This document shows, one piece after another, positions 28,101 to 37,600 of a stretch of DNA of 53,219 bases (positions within the stretch are counted from its first letter, which is position 1; each line of letters starts with the position of its first letter). The DNA comes from Propionibacteriaceae bacterium. Its GTDB lineage: Bacteria; Actinomycetota; Actinomycetes; Propionibacteriales; Propionibacteriaceae. The stretch is from contig JAUNKK010000013.1 of the NCBI GenBank assembly GCA_030532825.1, positions 1-53,219 on the forward strand, given 5' to 3'. The notes beneath the pieces are model-generated. The model did no database searches. It was not told the DNA's origin and saw only the letters and a list, made by a program, of their open reading frames with translations. Position numbers and translations under genes: made by a program.

Positions 28101-31100
28101 ATCGGTACGCCTCTTCTCGGCGACTACGCGACTGTCAACAGATTCATGGACTCCTTCATGGAAAGACGCCAGCGACGGGTAGCGGAAGGATTGGGCAACG
28201 GTGCCTCTATCGCTCTGGACCTGCCATACTGGTGCGACGGTGGCTTGTCGATGCCTCCCTCCACTGCGCTGGCCATCGAGGCAGCGACAGGAATGGTAGC
28301 TCTGACAGCGGCGGACGGAACGGCGCTAGTCGAGGAGGCGCTCCGTCGTGCTGTGGGCGTAGGTTCTGTCCGGATTGCCAGTGCCTTCGGGAATCCAGCC
28401 AAGATCGCCACGGCCGTAGGTGCTCTGGCGGAGGAGGGCTCCTCGGGCAACGTTGGACCGTATCTCTCCTGTACCCCGGAAGACCTCCGGCTCCTGGTCG
28501 GTTGGTTAGCGGAGAGGGCAACGACAGTATTGCGTCTCGCGACGCCCCCCGCGCCCGACGACGACCTGACTCTGCTGGGTTTCGATTCCGTGACCGTGCA
28601 CGAGTTTGTCCGTGAAGTCGGCTCGTGTTTAGGCTTAGAGTTCGACGCGGCGACATTCTTCGAACACCGCACCTTGGCTTCGCTCGGTGAGGAGCTGGTC
28701 CGGACCCACCCGGTTCAGGTCGGTCTCTTGCGCGGGAGCGTCCCCCAGTCGCAGAGCAACCCCGATCCAAATCCCGGTGCGAGCGCAACGCCGGAAGAGC
28801 TGGGGCCTGAGGCGGTGGCTGTCATTGGAATGGCGGGGCGGTTCCCTGGTGCCGACTCGCTGGAGGAGTTCTGGGCTGATTTGTGCGAACGACGCGACGT
28901 CGTTGAAGTCTACCCAGACGATAGACTGCCCTGGCCGGAGAACTTCGGTGCCCCTCCACACGGCGGGTTCATGCACTGCGTGGCGGACTTCGACCCCGAC
29001 TTCTTCAAAGTGACGCGGCGAGAAGCGGAGGTGATGGATCCGCAGCAGCGGCTTCTGCTCATGACGGCGCACGAAGCACTCGCTGATGCTGCGATTCCCT
29101 ACGCGTCCCTGTATGGAACCCGGACAGGCGTTTTCGTCGGTGCATCGAATGTGGATCACTCGGACGTGTTGCGTGCGACCGGGTTATCCGGGGATGCGCA
29201 ATCGGTCACAGGTCTGGCACACGGCATGCTTGCCAACAGACTTTCCTACCAGCTGGGGCTGGTGGGACCCAGCGAAGTTGTCGACACTGCCTGTTCCAGT
29301 TCGTTGGTTGCACTGGATCGAGCGGTCCGCTCCTTGCGGGCGGGGGAGTGTGACACAGCCATCGTGGCCGGAGTCAACGTGTTGACGAGCCCCTTCCCCT
29401 TCAGGGCCTGCGGCCAGGCGGGAATGCTGTCGCTGACTGGACATTGTCACACGTTTGGAGCGAACGCCGACGGTTATGTCCGTGGCGAAGGCAGCATCGT
29501 CATGGTCCTGCGCCTACGTGACAGCGCAGAAGAGTGCGGAGACCCTGTACGGGCGTTGATTAGGCAGGTCGAAACGCGCCATCATGGGCATTCGCACGGG
29601 TTGACAGTGCCCGATCCAGAAGCGCAGGCCGAGCTCATCGTGTCCGTCCACCGCAGTGCCGGAGTAGACCCGCAAACGGTGGGACTCATTGAGGCGCATG
29701 GAACGGGCACACCACTGGGCGATCCCATCGAAGCCAACGGCCTGCTGCGGGCCTTCTCCAAGCTTGGGGCGTCGCGAGGTCCGGCATGGTGTGGTGTGGG
29801 ATCGGTCAAGTCCAGCATTGGCCATCTGGAAGCGGCTGCGGGGCTCGCAGCTCTTGCCAAGGTGGTCTTGGCACTCGAACACGGTTTTCGGCCGGCTACC
29901 CTGCACGCTGAACCCGTCAACCCGCAGATACATTTCGAAGACTCGCCTTTTTTTATCCTGAGCGAGGCGACATCGTGGCCCCAGCCAATGCTCGGAACGC
30001 ACCAAGCCCCCCGCAGGGCGGCGGTCAGCGCCTTCGGATTTGGGGGTGTCAACGCGCACGTCCTGATCGAGGAGGCGCTTCCTCGACCCGTGTCCGAGCA
30101 CCCCTATGCCGGGAAGCCAGCCGTTCTGCTTGTCACAGCTCGCTCGTTGCCTCGATTGAAAGCCCATGCTGAACTGTTGGCAGCCTATTTCGAAGCGCAT
30201 CCGGAGACGAGGCTCCAGGATGCTGCGGCCACCTTGGCCACGGGTCGTACCCACGAGACGGAACGGCGAGTGGTCGTCGCGTCAACGCCCGCGCAGACGG
30301 CTGCGCGGCTACATACTCTGGCAGCCGACGGTGAGCAGGAGGAGATCGACTGGCCAGAACAGCTCGTCGAGCAGTTGCGTGCATGGATTGCCGGCGGTCC
30401 TGCCGCGGCGGAGATTGCCGGCAACGGATGCAGGATTAGACTGCCGGGTTGTCCGTTCCAGATGGAACGCTGCTGGCCCGGGCACAAGCTCGCTCTTCCA
30501 GAGATTCCGACCTCTGCCCTTCCTCCGACGGTTCCCGCGCCGGAGATTGTGTCACAGAGTGAGACGGACACCGGAACCGTTGGATCTGCGCCGGCTGTGC
30601 AGGATCCTCAACGCCCTGATCGCGCACGGCGGGCCGTGAGGTCACTGTTCGCGGACTACCTTCGGGTACCTGTCGAGCAGGTCGGCACGGATCAGCCATT
30701 CGACCACCTGAATTTGGATTCGATAGCCACCCAGCAACTGCTCCAACTCCTGGAGGAGCAACTCGGGGCGTTGCCGTCGACACTATTGTACGAGAACGGC
30801 ACGATTGACACACTGGCGCAGTGGCTCAGCGAGATGCGACCTCATGAGGTGAACAGTTGGACACGAAGTCCAGACGCCGAGACTGCGGCGGATGACGTCG
30901 TCGCCGAGCAGGTGCCCACCGTTCTACGCGGTGCGGGCGAGAAGGCGCCCGGCAGCCCGGGTTCGGATGGCGCCGTCGCCGTCATCGGGATGGCCGGTGT
31001 CTTCCCAGGGGCGCAGGACGTCGACGTCCTGTGGGAAAAGCTCGTGGCGGGGGAGGACCTTATCACGAGCCGTCCGGCACCGTTGGACCGTGCGGCTAGT

Positions 31101-32846
31101 ACCTCACAGACAAGCACGCGCCCTCGTAGTGGCGGGTTCATCGACAACGTGGACGCCTTCGACGCCAAGTACTTCGGCATTAGCCCGTTGGAAGCAGAGC
31201 TGATGGATCCCCAGCAACGGCTCTTCCTGCAGGTGGCGGCGGCGAGCATTGAGAACTCCGGACACGCTCTTTCGACCTTCCGAGGATCCCGGACGGGGGT
31301 CTTCGTTGGTGTCTCATCCTCTGAGTACTACTCGCTAGTGGCCCGCGCGGGCAGGAGCCACGACGCTTATGCGCCGAGCGGCAATTCGCATGCCGTTCTG
31401 GCCAACCGCGTCTCATTCCTCCTTGACCTGCACGGGCCGAGCGAGCCTGTGGACACGGCGTGCTCGAGTTCCTTGACAGCACTTCACCGCGCTGTGCGAT
31501 GCCTCCAAGCCGGAGACTGCGACGCGGCCATCGCAGGCGGCGTGAATCTCCTGCTGTCGGACGACCTGTTCGAGTCCTTCGCGAACAGCGGATTCCTATC
31601 GCCGAGCGCACGGTGCCAAGCCTTCGGCGATGGAGCTGATGGATATGTTCGGAGTGAGGGGGCAGTGGCGATCCTGCTCAAGAGGCTCGACGAAGCGGTG
31701 GAAGGCGGCGATAATATCCTGGGAGTGATCCGTGGTTCCGGCGTCAACCATGGCGGACGGGTACGGTCCCTGACGGTGCCAAACCCCATGGCTCAGGCCG
31801 AGTTGATCGCCGACGTGTATGAGCGGGCCGGCATCTCACCACGTACCGTCACCTACGTGGAGGCGCACGGTACAGGGACGCCCATGGGGGACCCGATCGA
31901 ACTGACAGGGCTCCGGAAGGCCTTCGCAATGGGGGATCTGCAGCAGCACAATGACGTCCTGGCGTGGTGCGGCCTCGGTTCGATCAAGTCCAACCTCGGC
32001 CACATGGAATCGGCCTCTGGCGCCGCTGGGTTGGTCAAGGTCCTGCTCTCCATGAGGCATGGAACGTTGCCTCCTTCTCTGCATCTGTCACGCGTCAACC
32101 CGCTACTGGACCTCGCCGACAGCCCCTTCTGGCTCGTCCAGCGGACCTCCGAGTGGGCCCGACTGGTCGACCCCTCGGGTCGCGTGATCCCACGACGGGC
32201 TGGTCTGAGCTCCTTTGGTTTCGGAGGGGCGAATGCCCATGTCCTGGTTGAGGAGCACATGGCTGACATCCGGCCCGATGAGACGCCGGACGACGTGCGC
32301 GATGAGGTGCTCATTCTTTCCGCCTCGTCCGAGGAACAGCTGCTTCGTCTGGCGGAGGCAACGAGGCGCAGGCTCAAGACCCTCTCAACGAGCACAGATG
32401 AAGCCTTCATGCTCCGAGACGTGGTGCACACTCTCCAAGTGGGCAGAGATGAGCACTCCCAACGGCTGGCGCTGTGTGCACGTGACCTGGAAGAGGCGGC
32501 TGCACGACTAGGCGCCTACCTCGACGGTGCAACCGAAGGTCTCCCCATCTGGTCGGGACATGTCTCAGCGAAACGGTCAGTGCACGGGGTCCTCCCACAG
32601 GAAGCAGGCGCCATCGCACAGTTGTGGGTGGAGGGCGCTGACATCGTCTGGGACCGACAGGACGTCTTTGTGAGACGTCGCGTCCCGCTCCCGACCTACC
32701 CATTTGCGAAGGACCGGTACTGGGTCTCCTCCGATGAAGCGCAAGATGAGGCACTTCTGCGCCTGCTGGACCGGCTGGAGTCCGGTGACGTGGGAGTAGA
32801 CGAGGTCGAGGAGCAACTTGAGAAGGAGCTGAAGTCATGGCAGTGA
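24759..32846 (+). CDS. Trans-AT PKS 3: ACP of module 5, modules 6-7 and KS of module 8
   Basis: This 2695-aa protein has, in order: an N-terminal helical docking segment (about 5-38, ALQAVLASYRAGELDRRA), ACP (Ser89), KS6 (160-600, Cys327), KR (975-1170, Tyr1123), ACP (Ser1277), KS7 (1350-1770, Cys1512), ACP (Ser1988), KS8 (2070-2495, Cys2235) and a C-terminal docking segment (about 2660-2695, LLRLLDRLESGDVGVDEV). No AT, DH or ER is present. The docking segments share the pattern L..L..G.L/V with the neighbouring proteins' ends, as in the four-helix-bundle docking domains of trans-AT systems. The start was chosen by RBS and overlap; an upstream extension is rejected. The end overlaps PKS 4 by 10 bases. 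Confidence 0.94.
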   Translation: MSATKSSANALQAVLASYRAGELDRRAVEQLVRRLVDSERGTPAASEDSDEVVGYIARKVWRILGERMAMPEFSEQSLDSRYTDLGASSNDLVYLVERLEEDFGVPLLLTLIFDHPTPRRTATFIAAQTDGASLVETGQMSRTDGPSGESPALPSEEPFEVAIIGMDGRFPGADSVDALWQAMLSGEDLLSDVPASRWDHGRLLDRARGRGQVMSRRGGFLREVDKFAARRFAISPREAATIDPQIRLLLEVCLGAAQDAGVAQPLEGSKTGVFVGISFHDYEELMASADRPVGAHDATGTAAAMAANRVSFVLNLHGPSVTVDTACSSSLVAFHQAVQALRSGECEMALAAGTNLILSPRHFEYLAALGAQSQRGRCDPFGSGADGYVPAEAVAAVILKPLSAALADGDPIHAVVRGSAVRHNGRTASLTATAPQAQADLLLQAWADACITPQRLGFIEAHGTGTVLGDPVEVDGILAAFAACGVSSDDDYHVDQRCVLSSAKAHLGHAEAAAGIVGIVKAILTLEHAQHVTMPTFHEANPNCRVTTGPLRINRTNEPWPDRGNRPRQGAVSSFGFGGTGAHVVLEEAPDRHRPARARSWLIPLSADSQELLSGWASAILDRLRNLSQISVEGVAAQLCLSQDFQNHRALVVAAEPSDLLQGLERIAAGRSSVPQLNDPDHQVACRQWMDGDIPDWSTQWSGETPVRMALPGRPLQRERYWFDADSPTGPLPGVGSSANRTLVGPTSQDPLEEVPPVAVHHVPVLVSAPVDRAGLLPEGLVVVADGSAAAVRAREIAERSRGGRCVVRSVSVGNRSAGFEEELLMAFSGSDCVNCVLCSDPRRGHTELGPGEAATALAQQTDLAADIFTTWRRARGASGGSLHVVSIADLHDPVGASLAGVVRAGVARDNRFGWTCIQVPADLAGTELSALIASEFAAVIPSSVQEVLHEAGDRRALTWKILGAADGPEIFRQGGRYLLTGGAGRIGRALGELLATRYGARLVLTGRQGMSEDLDQHLQQLEAVGGESVYLRADVANTEEMAGVVAFAKARFGGLDGVIHLAGGLVESELERRYERDMAPMLQPKVAGLIVLDQVTRDEPLEFFAVTSSMSGLIGTPLLGDYATVNRFMDSFMERRQRRVAEGLGNGASIALDLPYWCDGGLSMPPSTALAIEAATGMVALTAADGTALVEEALRRAVGVGSVRIASAFGNPAKIATAVGALAEEGSSGNVGPYLSCTPEDLRLLVGWLAERATTVLRLATPPAPDDDLTLLGFDSVTVHEFVREVGSCLGLEFDAATFFEHRTLASLGEELVRTHPVQVGLLRGSVPQSQSNPDPNPGASATPEELGPEAVAVIGMAGRFPGADSLEEFWADLCERRDVVEVYPDDRLPWPENFGAPPHGGFMHCVADFDPDFFKVTRREAEVMDPQQRLLLMTAHEALADAAIPYASLYGTRTGVFVGASNVDHSDVLRATGLSGDAQSVTGLAHGMLANRLSYQLGLVGPSEVVDTACSSSLVALDRAVRSLRAGECDTAIVAGVNVLTSPFPFRACGQAGMLSLTGHCHTFGANADGYVRGEGSIVMVLRLRDSAEECGDPVRALIRQVETRHHGHSHGLTVPDPEAQAELIVSVHRSAGVDPQTVGLIEAHGTGTPLGDPIEANGLLRAFSKLGASRGPAWCGVGSVKSSIGHLEAAAGLAALAKVVLALEHGFRPATLHAEPVNPQIHFEDSPFFILSEATSWPQPMLGTHQAPRRAAVSAFGFGGVNAHVLIEEALPRPVSEHPYAGKPAVLLVTARSLPRLKAHAELLAAYFEAHPETRLQDAAATLATGRTHETERRVVVASTPAQTAARLHTLAADGEQEEIDWPEQLVEQLRAWIAGGPAAAEIAGNGCRIRLPGCPFQMERCWPGHKLALPEIPTSALPPTVPAPEIVSQSETDTGTVGSAPAVQDPQRPDRARRAVRSLFADYLRVPVEQVGTDQPFDHLNLDSIATQQLLQLLEEQLGALPSTLLYENGTIDTLAQWLSEMRPHEVNSWTRSPDAETAADDVVAEQVPTVLRGAGEKAPGSPGSDGAVAVIGMAGVFPGAQDVDVLWEKLVAGEDLITSRPAPLDRAASTSQTSTRPRSGGFIDNVDAFDAKYFGISPLEAELMDPQQRLFLQVAAASIENSGHALSTFRGSRTGVFVGVSSSEYYSLVARAGRSHDAYAPSGNSHAVLANRVSFLLDLHGPSEPVDTACSSSLTALHRAVRCLQAGDCDAAIAGGVNLLLSDDLFESFANSGFLSPSARCQAFGDGADGYVRSEGAVAILLKRLDEAVEGGDNILGVIRGSGVNHGGRVRSLTVPNPMAQAELIADVYERAGISPRTVTYVEAHGTGTPMGDPIELTGLRKAFAMGDLQQHNDVLAWCGLGSIKSNLGHMESASGAAGLVKVLLSMRHGTLPPSLHLSRVNPLLDLADSPFWLVQRTSEWARLVDPSGRVIPRRAGLSSFGFGGANAHVLVEEHMADIRPDETPDDVRDEVLILSASSEEQLLRLAEATRRRLKTLSTSTDEAFMLRDVVHTLQVGRDEHSQRLALCARDLEEAAARLGAYLDGATEGLPIWSGHVSAKRSVHGVLPQEAGAIAQLWVEGADIVWDRQDVFVRRRVPLPTYPFAKDRYWVSSDEAQDEALLRLLDRLESGDVGVDEVEEQLEKELKSWQ
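25236..28703 (+). other. Module 6: KS-KR-ACP
   Basis: KS6 has Cys327 in DTACSSS, EAHGTGT and KAHLGHAEAA and should elongate. KR has GGAGRIG and Tyr1123 in GDYATVN; the LDD position reads LVES, so stereotype is unclear. ACP Ser1277 in LGFDSVTV. Expected product is a beta-hydroxyl group. Confidence 0.87.
28806..30833 (+). other. Module 7: KS-ACP without ketoreductase
   Basis: KS7 is intact (Cys1512, EAHGTGT, SSIGHLEAA). After the post-KS linker an ACP follows directly (Ser1988 in LNLDSIAT). With no KR the beta-keto group should be kept, unless a trans enzyme changes it. No HMG-synthase cassette for beta-branching is encoded in the window. Confidence 0.85.
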
Positions 32847-34681
32847 TGGGAGGGACGATGTCCAGTGCAGCGCAGGAACAAGGTCGACGAACAATTCTGC
32901 AAGCTGTTCGCGACGGCCGCTTGTCTAGTAATGAGGCCCTGAGCCTCCTGCGAACACAGGCCCGAGCCCCGTCCGCCCAACCCGGCATGCCACAGGATCT
33001 GGCCACTGGCTGGTTCGAACCAGTATGGCGCCCCAGCCCGCAAGGAAACCTGTTTAGGGATGACAGTCGGCGAGTGCTGATCGGGGGCTTCGAGGAGCGC
33101 CCTGAAACAGAGCATGCGTTCGTGGAGCTTCCACGACCGGACCTCACCGGGAACGAACCGCACCTTGAATCATGTGTCCGCTCTTGGGCTGAAGCCCTGC
33201 GCTGGGCGCCCTCGGGGCAAAACCTGACCAACACCGTGGTCGTGCTCGATTCGGGACGGATGACGGCAGAAGAAAGTCTGCTCTGTGCTACCGCGCTAGT
33301 CCGGGCCCTCGCGGACTTAAACTCCGTTGCGGAGGCCAGGATCGTCTGGGCCTGCAGCGGAGCGGACTGGCAAGTGCGGTGTTCAGCAACTGCGGCGTTC
33401 GGCCAGGTTGTCTCCTTGGAGGAAGCCGGTCTCGCGTGGACATCTGTCGGTATCGACGAATGCGACTCAACTGAGGTGACGAGGATTAGCTTGAGCGAAG
33501 CTTGGCTGAACTCGCCTGGGAGTGCCGAGGTGCGGTATGTCAATGGCCAGCGCCTGGTGAAGGTCGTCGAACGGAGCAGTGCGCCCGAGCGCTCCCCCGA
33601 GGCTACTCTCCGCACGGCGAGTACCTGGCTGGTCAGCGGGGGAGCCGGCGGGCTGGGACGCCTCGTTGCGAAGGAACTCGCTGGTCGTTGGGCGGGACGT
33701 CTGGTGCTTCTTGGACGTCGCCCCATGGATCATGGCATCTCCGACTTCTGCCAAGAACTGGAGGATCTTGGTGGTCAGGCGTGCTATCTGAGCGCCGATC
33801 TAACAGACCCGACGGCGGTGACTGCTGCGGTCCACGAGGGCGTTCGAAGATTTGGGCCGCTGGAGAACGTTCTCCACCTCGCAGGAATCTCCTCTGGCGG
33901 GTTGGTGCGTGGGATCAACCGCGAAGAGTTGCTGGCTGGTTGGGCGGCTAAGGTGGCTGGCGCCAACTGCCTCGACGAGGCGACTCGCGAGCAACCGCTG
34001 GACCGTTTCGTCATGTTCTCCTCCTCGAGTGCCTACTTGGGCGCTCCCGGGCAAGCCGCCTATGCGGCTGCCAGTCGTGGCTTGTGCGAGTTCGCACGTC
34101 TACGGAACGCACGAGTTCGAGCCGGTCACGGCAGTGGGCGCAGTCAGGCGATCGTTTGGCCCGTCTGGGAGGACGGTGGCATGACGCTGGAGGACTGGGG
34201 ACGTGCGCACTTGACGACGGTAACGGGGCTCGCGCCCCTGCCGTCGCGTGCGGGCTTGGATGCCTTGGAACTTGTGCTCTCCTCCGACTGTGTCGATGCC
34301 TTTCCTGTGGTCGGGGACCTGCCCCGGTTCCGCGACTTTCTTCGCTCGCACCTCTGCGAGGATGGAATCCAGCCCGCACCGGTCAGTATCGCCGCCGCAC
34401 CGCTCTGCGAAGTCAATGGCCACGTCGCTCCCTCCCGTGCGCCGGTTGGAGCGGAGCACGCGGTCATGTGGCTGACGGCACTGGTCGAGCAGACCGCACG
34501 CTTCCCGCGGGGTAGCGTGGACCCTGACATACCTTTCGACGTCCTCGGGATCGACTCCCTGATGGTACGCCGCTTGGGTGTGGCCATGGAGGCACGCCTT
34601 GGGCCTCAGCCGACTTCACAGTTCTACGAACATCGAACCATCCGTGAGTTGGCGGGAAAGCTCGCGGCTGACTATCCAGAG
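30966..34681 (+). other. Module 8 (split): KS | KR-ACP
   Basis: KS8 at the end of PKS 3 is intact (Cys2235, EAHGTGT, SNLGHMESAS). PKS 4 supplies KR (GGAGGLG, Tyr409 in AAYAAAS) and ACP (Ser574 in LGIDSLMV). The LDD position reads SSGG, consistent with an A-type ketoreductase. The paired docking helices at the protein ends support this split module. A beta-hydroxyl is expected. Confidence 0.86.
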
Positions 34682-37600
34682 GCCTTCGGCAGTGCGCCGG
34701 CGCAACCGCTGTCGGGCACCGACGTCAGGCCAGCCCAGGAAAGTCATGCCTCGGTTAGGGAGGACATCGCCATCATCGGAATGGCAGGCGTGTTTCCCGG
34801 CGCTCGTGACGTAGATGAGTTGTGGGATAAACTGTTCGCCGGGCAGGACCTTGTTACACCGGTTCCCAAGGAGCGTTGGGACAACGAACGGTGGTACTCC
34901 AAGCGTCCCGCGACGCCCGGCCGAACCAATGGGAAGTGGGGTGGATTCCTGGAGGGGGTCGCAGAGTTTGACCCACTGTTCTTCGAGATATCTCCGCGTG
35001 AGGCCGAGCTTTTGGACCCACAGGAACGCCTCTTCCTTCAGACGGCTTGGCATGCTATGGAGGATGCAGCGCTATCTCCACGAATGCTTCGGAACAGCGC
35101 GGAAATAGATGGTGAGCATCGCGTTGGTGTTTTCGTTGGAGTCACTTCCGGTCAATACCAACTTCTCGGCATGGAGCAGTGGGCCAAGGGTAACATGGTC
35201 TCACCAACCTCCTCGTACTGGTCAGTCGCTAATCGCGTGTCCTACTTCCTCGACCTGAATGGTCCGAGCATGACAATCGACAGCGCCTGTTCATCTTCAC
35301 TCGTTGCACTGCACGAAGCCTGCGAGAGCATCCACAGGGGGGAGTCGCTGGTGGCCATCACTGGTGCAGTGAACCTCTCGCTGCATCCTGCCAAGTATGT
35401 CGCCCTGTCGCAGAGCAGGTTTTTATCATCTGACGGCAGGTGCCGGGCCTTCGGCGAAGGGGGTGACGGTTACGTTCCCGGGGAAGGTGCCGTAGCCTTT
35501 GTGTTAAAGCCCATATCGGCGGCTCGTCGGGACGGGGATCCGGTGCGTGCCGTGATTCGGTCAACTGCCGTCAACCACGGTGGGCGGACCAACGGGTACA
35601 CCGTCCCTGGGCCGCTCGCGCAGGGCGCCGTTGTCGCGCGGGCCTTGGACGCGGCCAGCGTCGATCCAGCTTCGATCTCATACGTGGAGGCGCACGGCAC
35701 CGGTACTGCTTTGGGAGACCCGATCGAGATCGAGGGGCTCGAACGCGCCTTCGGAACTGACATGGTCCCCGGGGGTTGTGCTATCGGCTCGGTGAAATCC
35801 AACATAGGCCATCTTGAGGCCGCCGCGGGGGCGGCGGGTGTCGTCAAGTGCGTGCTGCAGATGCAGCACCACACGTTGGTCCCCACCCTCCACTGCGAAC
35901 CGGCGAATCGCAACATCGACTGGGAACACTCGAGGTTCCGCGTGCAACGCGCGGTAGAACCATGGCAACCCGTCAATGGAGGAACCCTACTGGCCACGGT
36001 GAGTTCCTTTGGCGCGGGTGGTACCAATGCCAGCTTGGTGCTTGAGTCCTTCGAGGATGACGACGAGGTCCTTAGCCCGATGCTCCGGGGCAGCAGCGTC
36101 GTCCTGATCTCGGCACGCACTTCAGACGACCTTCGCCGCTACGCACGGAGGATCCGGGAGCATCTAGACCGAAAGACTCCTGCGCCACGGCTAGTCGACA
36201 TCGCGTGGACCCTTGCCGCGGGTCGGGAGCACCTCCCCACCAGGGTGGCCCTCAGGGCGGCCACGAATGGTGAGCTTCGCTCACGACTGGTCTGGTTGGA
36301 GGAGAACGGTGTCCCCGACGCGGCGTACCAGCTTGACGCCTTCGAGGCGGATCACAGGGCTAAGGCGGTCGCCGACTGGCTGGACGGCGGAGTGGTGGAC
36401 TTGCAAGTGCTCTTTGGCGAACGTTGTGGCGGGCGTCGCATCCACCTGCCGGGATATCCCTTCCAAAGGGATAGCTATTGGGTAGGGGAGGGCGTGCCCC
36501 TGGAGGAGGCGAACGAAGTCTCACAAACATGGGGCGAGGGCGTCCCCGTCGTCGTTCACCCCGACGATCCCGTGGTCTCCCAGCACGTTGTCAATGGTCG
36601 TTCTGTCGTTCCGGGCGTGGCCCACGTCCTGGCGATGGTGGGAGCCAAGGCAATTGGGGGGTGGTCCGTGGAGGGAGTCAGGCTCCTCAGGCCGCTTCTA
36701 GTGGATCGGGGCCAGTCGACGCACGCGGTGGTGGCTTCCGAGCCAGGAGGCCGGGTCCGGGTTCTATCTCACCATGGGGATTCGGTGACGGTGCATTCGA
36801 CGGGCAAGGTGGTGCTCGCGGAAGGCCTCAATGATATCGGCCTTGGTGGGGTGGAAAGCGCCGGCACACGTTGTACGCTCCGCGTCGATCCTGCCTCCGT
36901 CTATGCCGAGGCAGCAAGCCATGGGCTGGCCCTCGGCCCCGACTACCAACGCATGACCGGGCTGTGGGTCTCTCCATCGGGTGACGAGGCAGTGGCCACA
37001 GTGGCTGTCCCCGCCGACCTCGAGCGCGATGCCTCCGAAGGTTCCAGCTGGAGGCCTGCACCGGCTCTGGACAGCATGCTGCATCCGCTCTTGGCACTAG
37101 CACACGCAGAGTCTGTCCCTCGGGTTCCCCAGTCGATCGAACGTATCACCTTGTACCGCTGGCCTGCCCGTGAGGCCTTCGTCCATGCAAGGCTGCGATC
37201 CCGGCGTCACCCAGGGCGGAGCGCCTTGTGCGATGTCACGGTTCACGACGAACAGGGCCTGTGCATCATGGTCCGAGGACTTCTCGCTGTGCCGGTTCCG
37301 GGAACGACATCCCACGACGGCGGGGACAGAGAGGTCGTTCCCCAGACGCCTCTCGGGAAGAGTAGTGGCACCATTCCCTGCTTGGCCCCTGTTTGGGTAA
37401 TGCCAGGCGAGCCCTCGGCCGCCAGCCCCATCTTGGGGGGTGCCTTCGTCCTTAGATCAGAGGAGGACTTTGGACTTGGCGACGCGTTGCTGAAGGTTCA
37501 TCACGAAAGCGCTCCTGGCGCCCTGCTCACTGTCGATCCCGCGGACCTGCCGGACCCTGAACAGCTCCTGCAGCTCTTGGTCGTTGCTCGCCCTGGCGAC

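Noticed and set aside
32407-33726. Long minus-strand open frame (439 codons) over the PKS3/PKS4 junction
   Set aside because: It is antisense to clear docking, KS-linker and KR sequence, is Arg/Pro/Ser-rich without any domain, and reflects codon bias in high-GC coding DNA.
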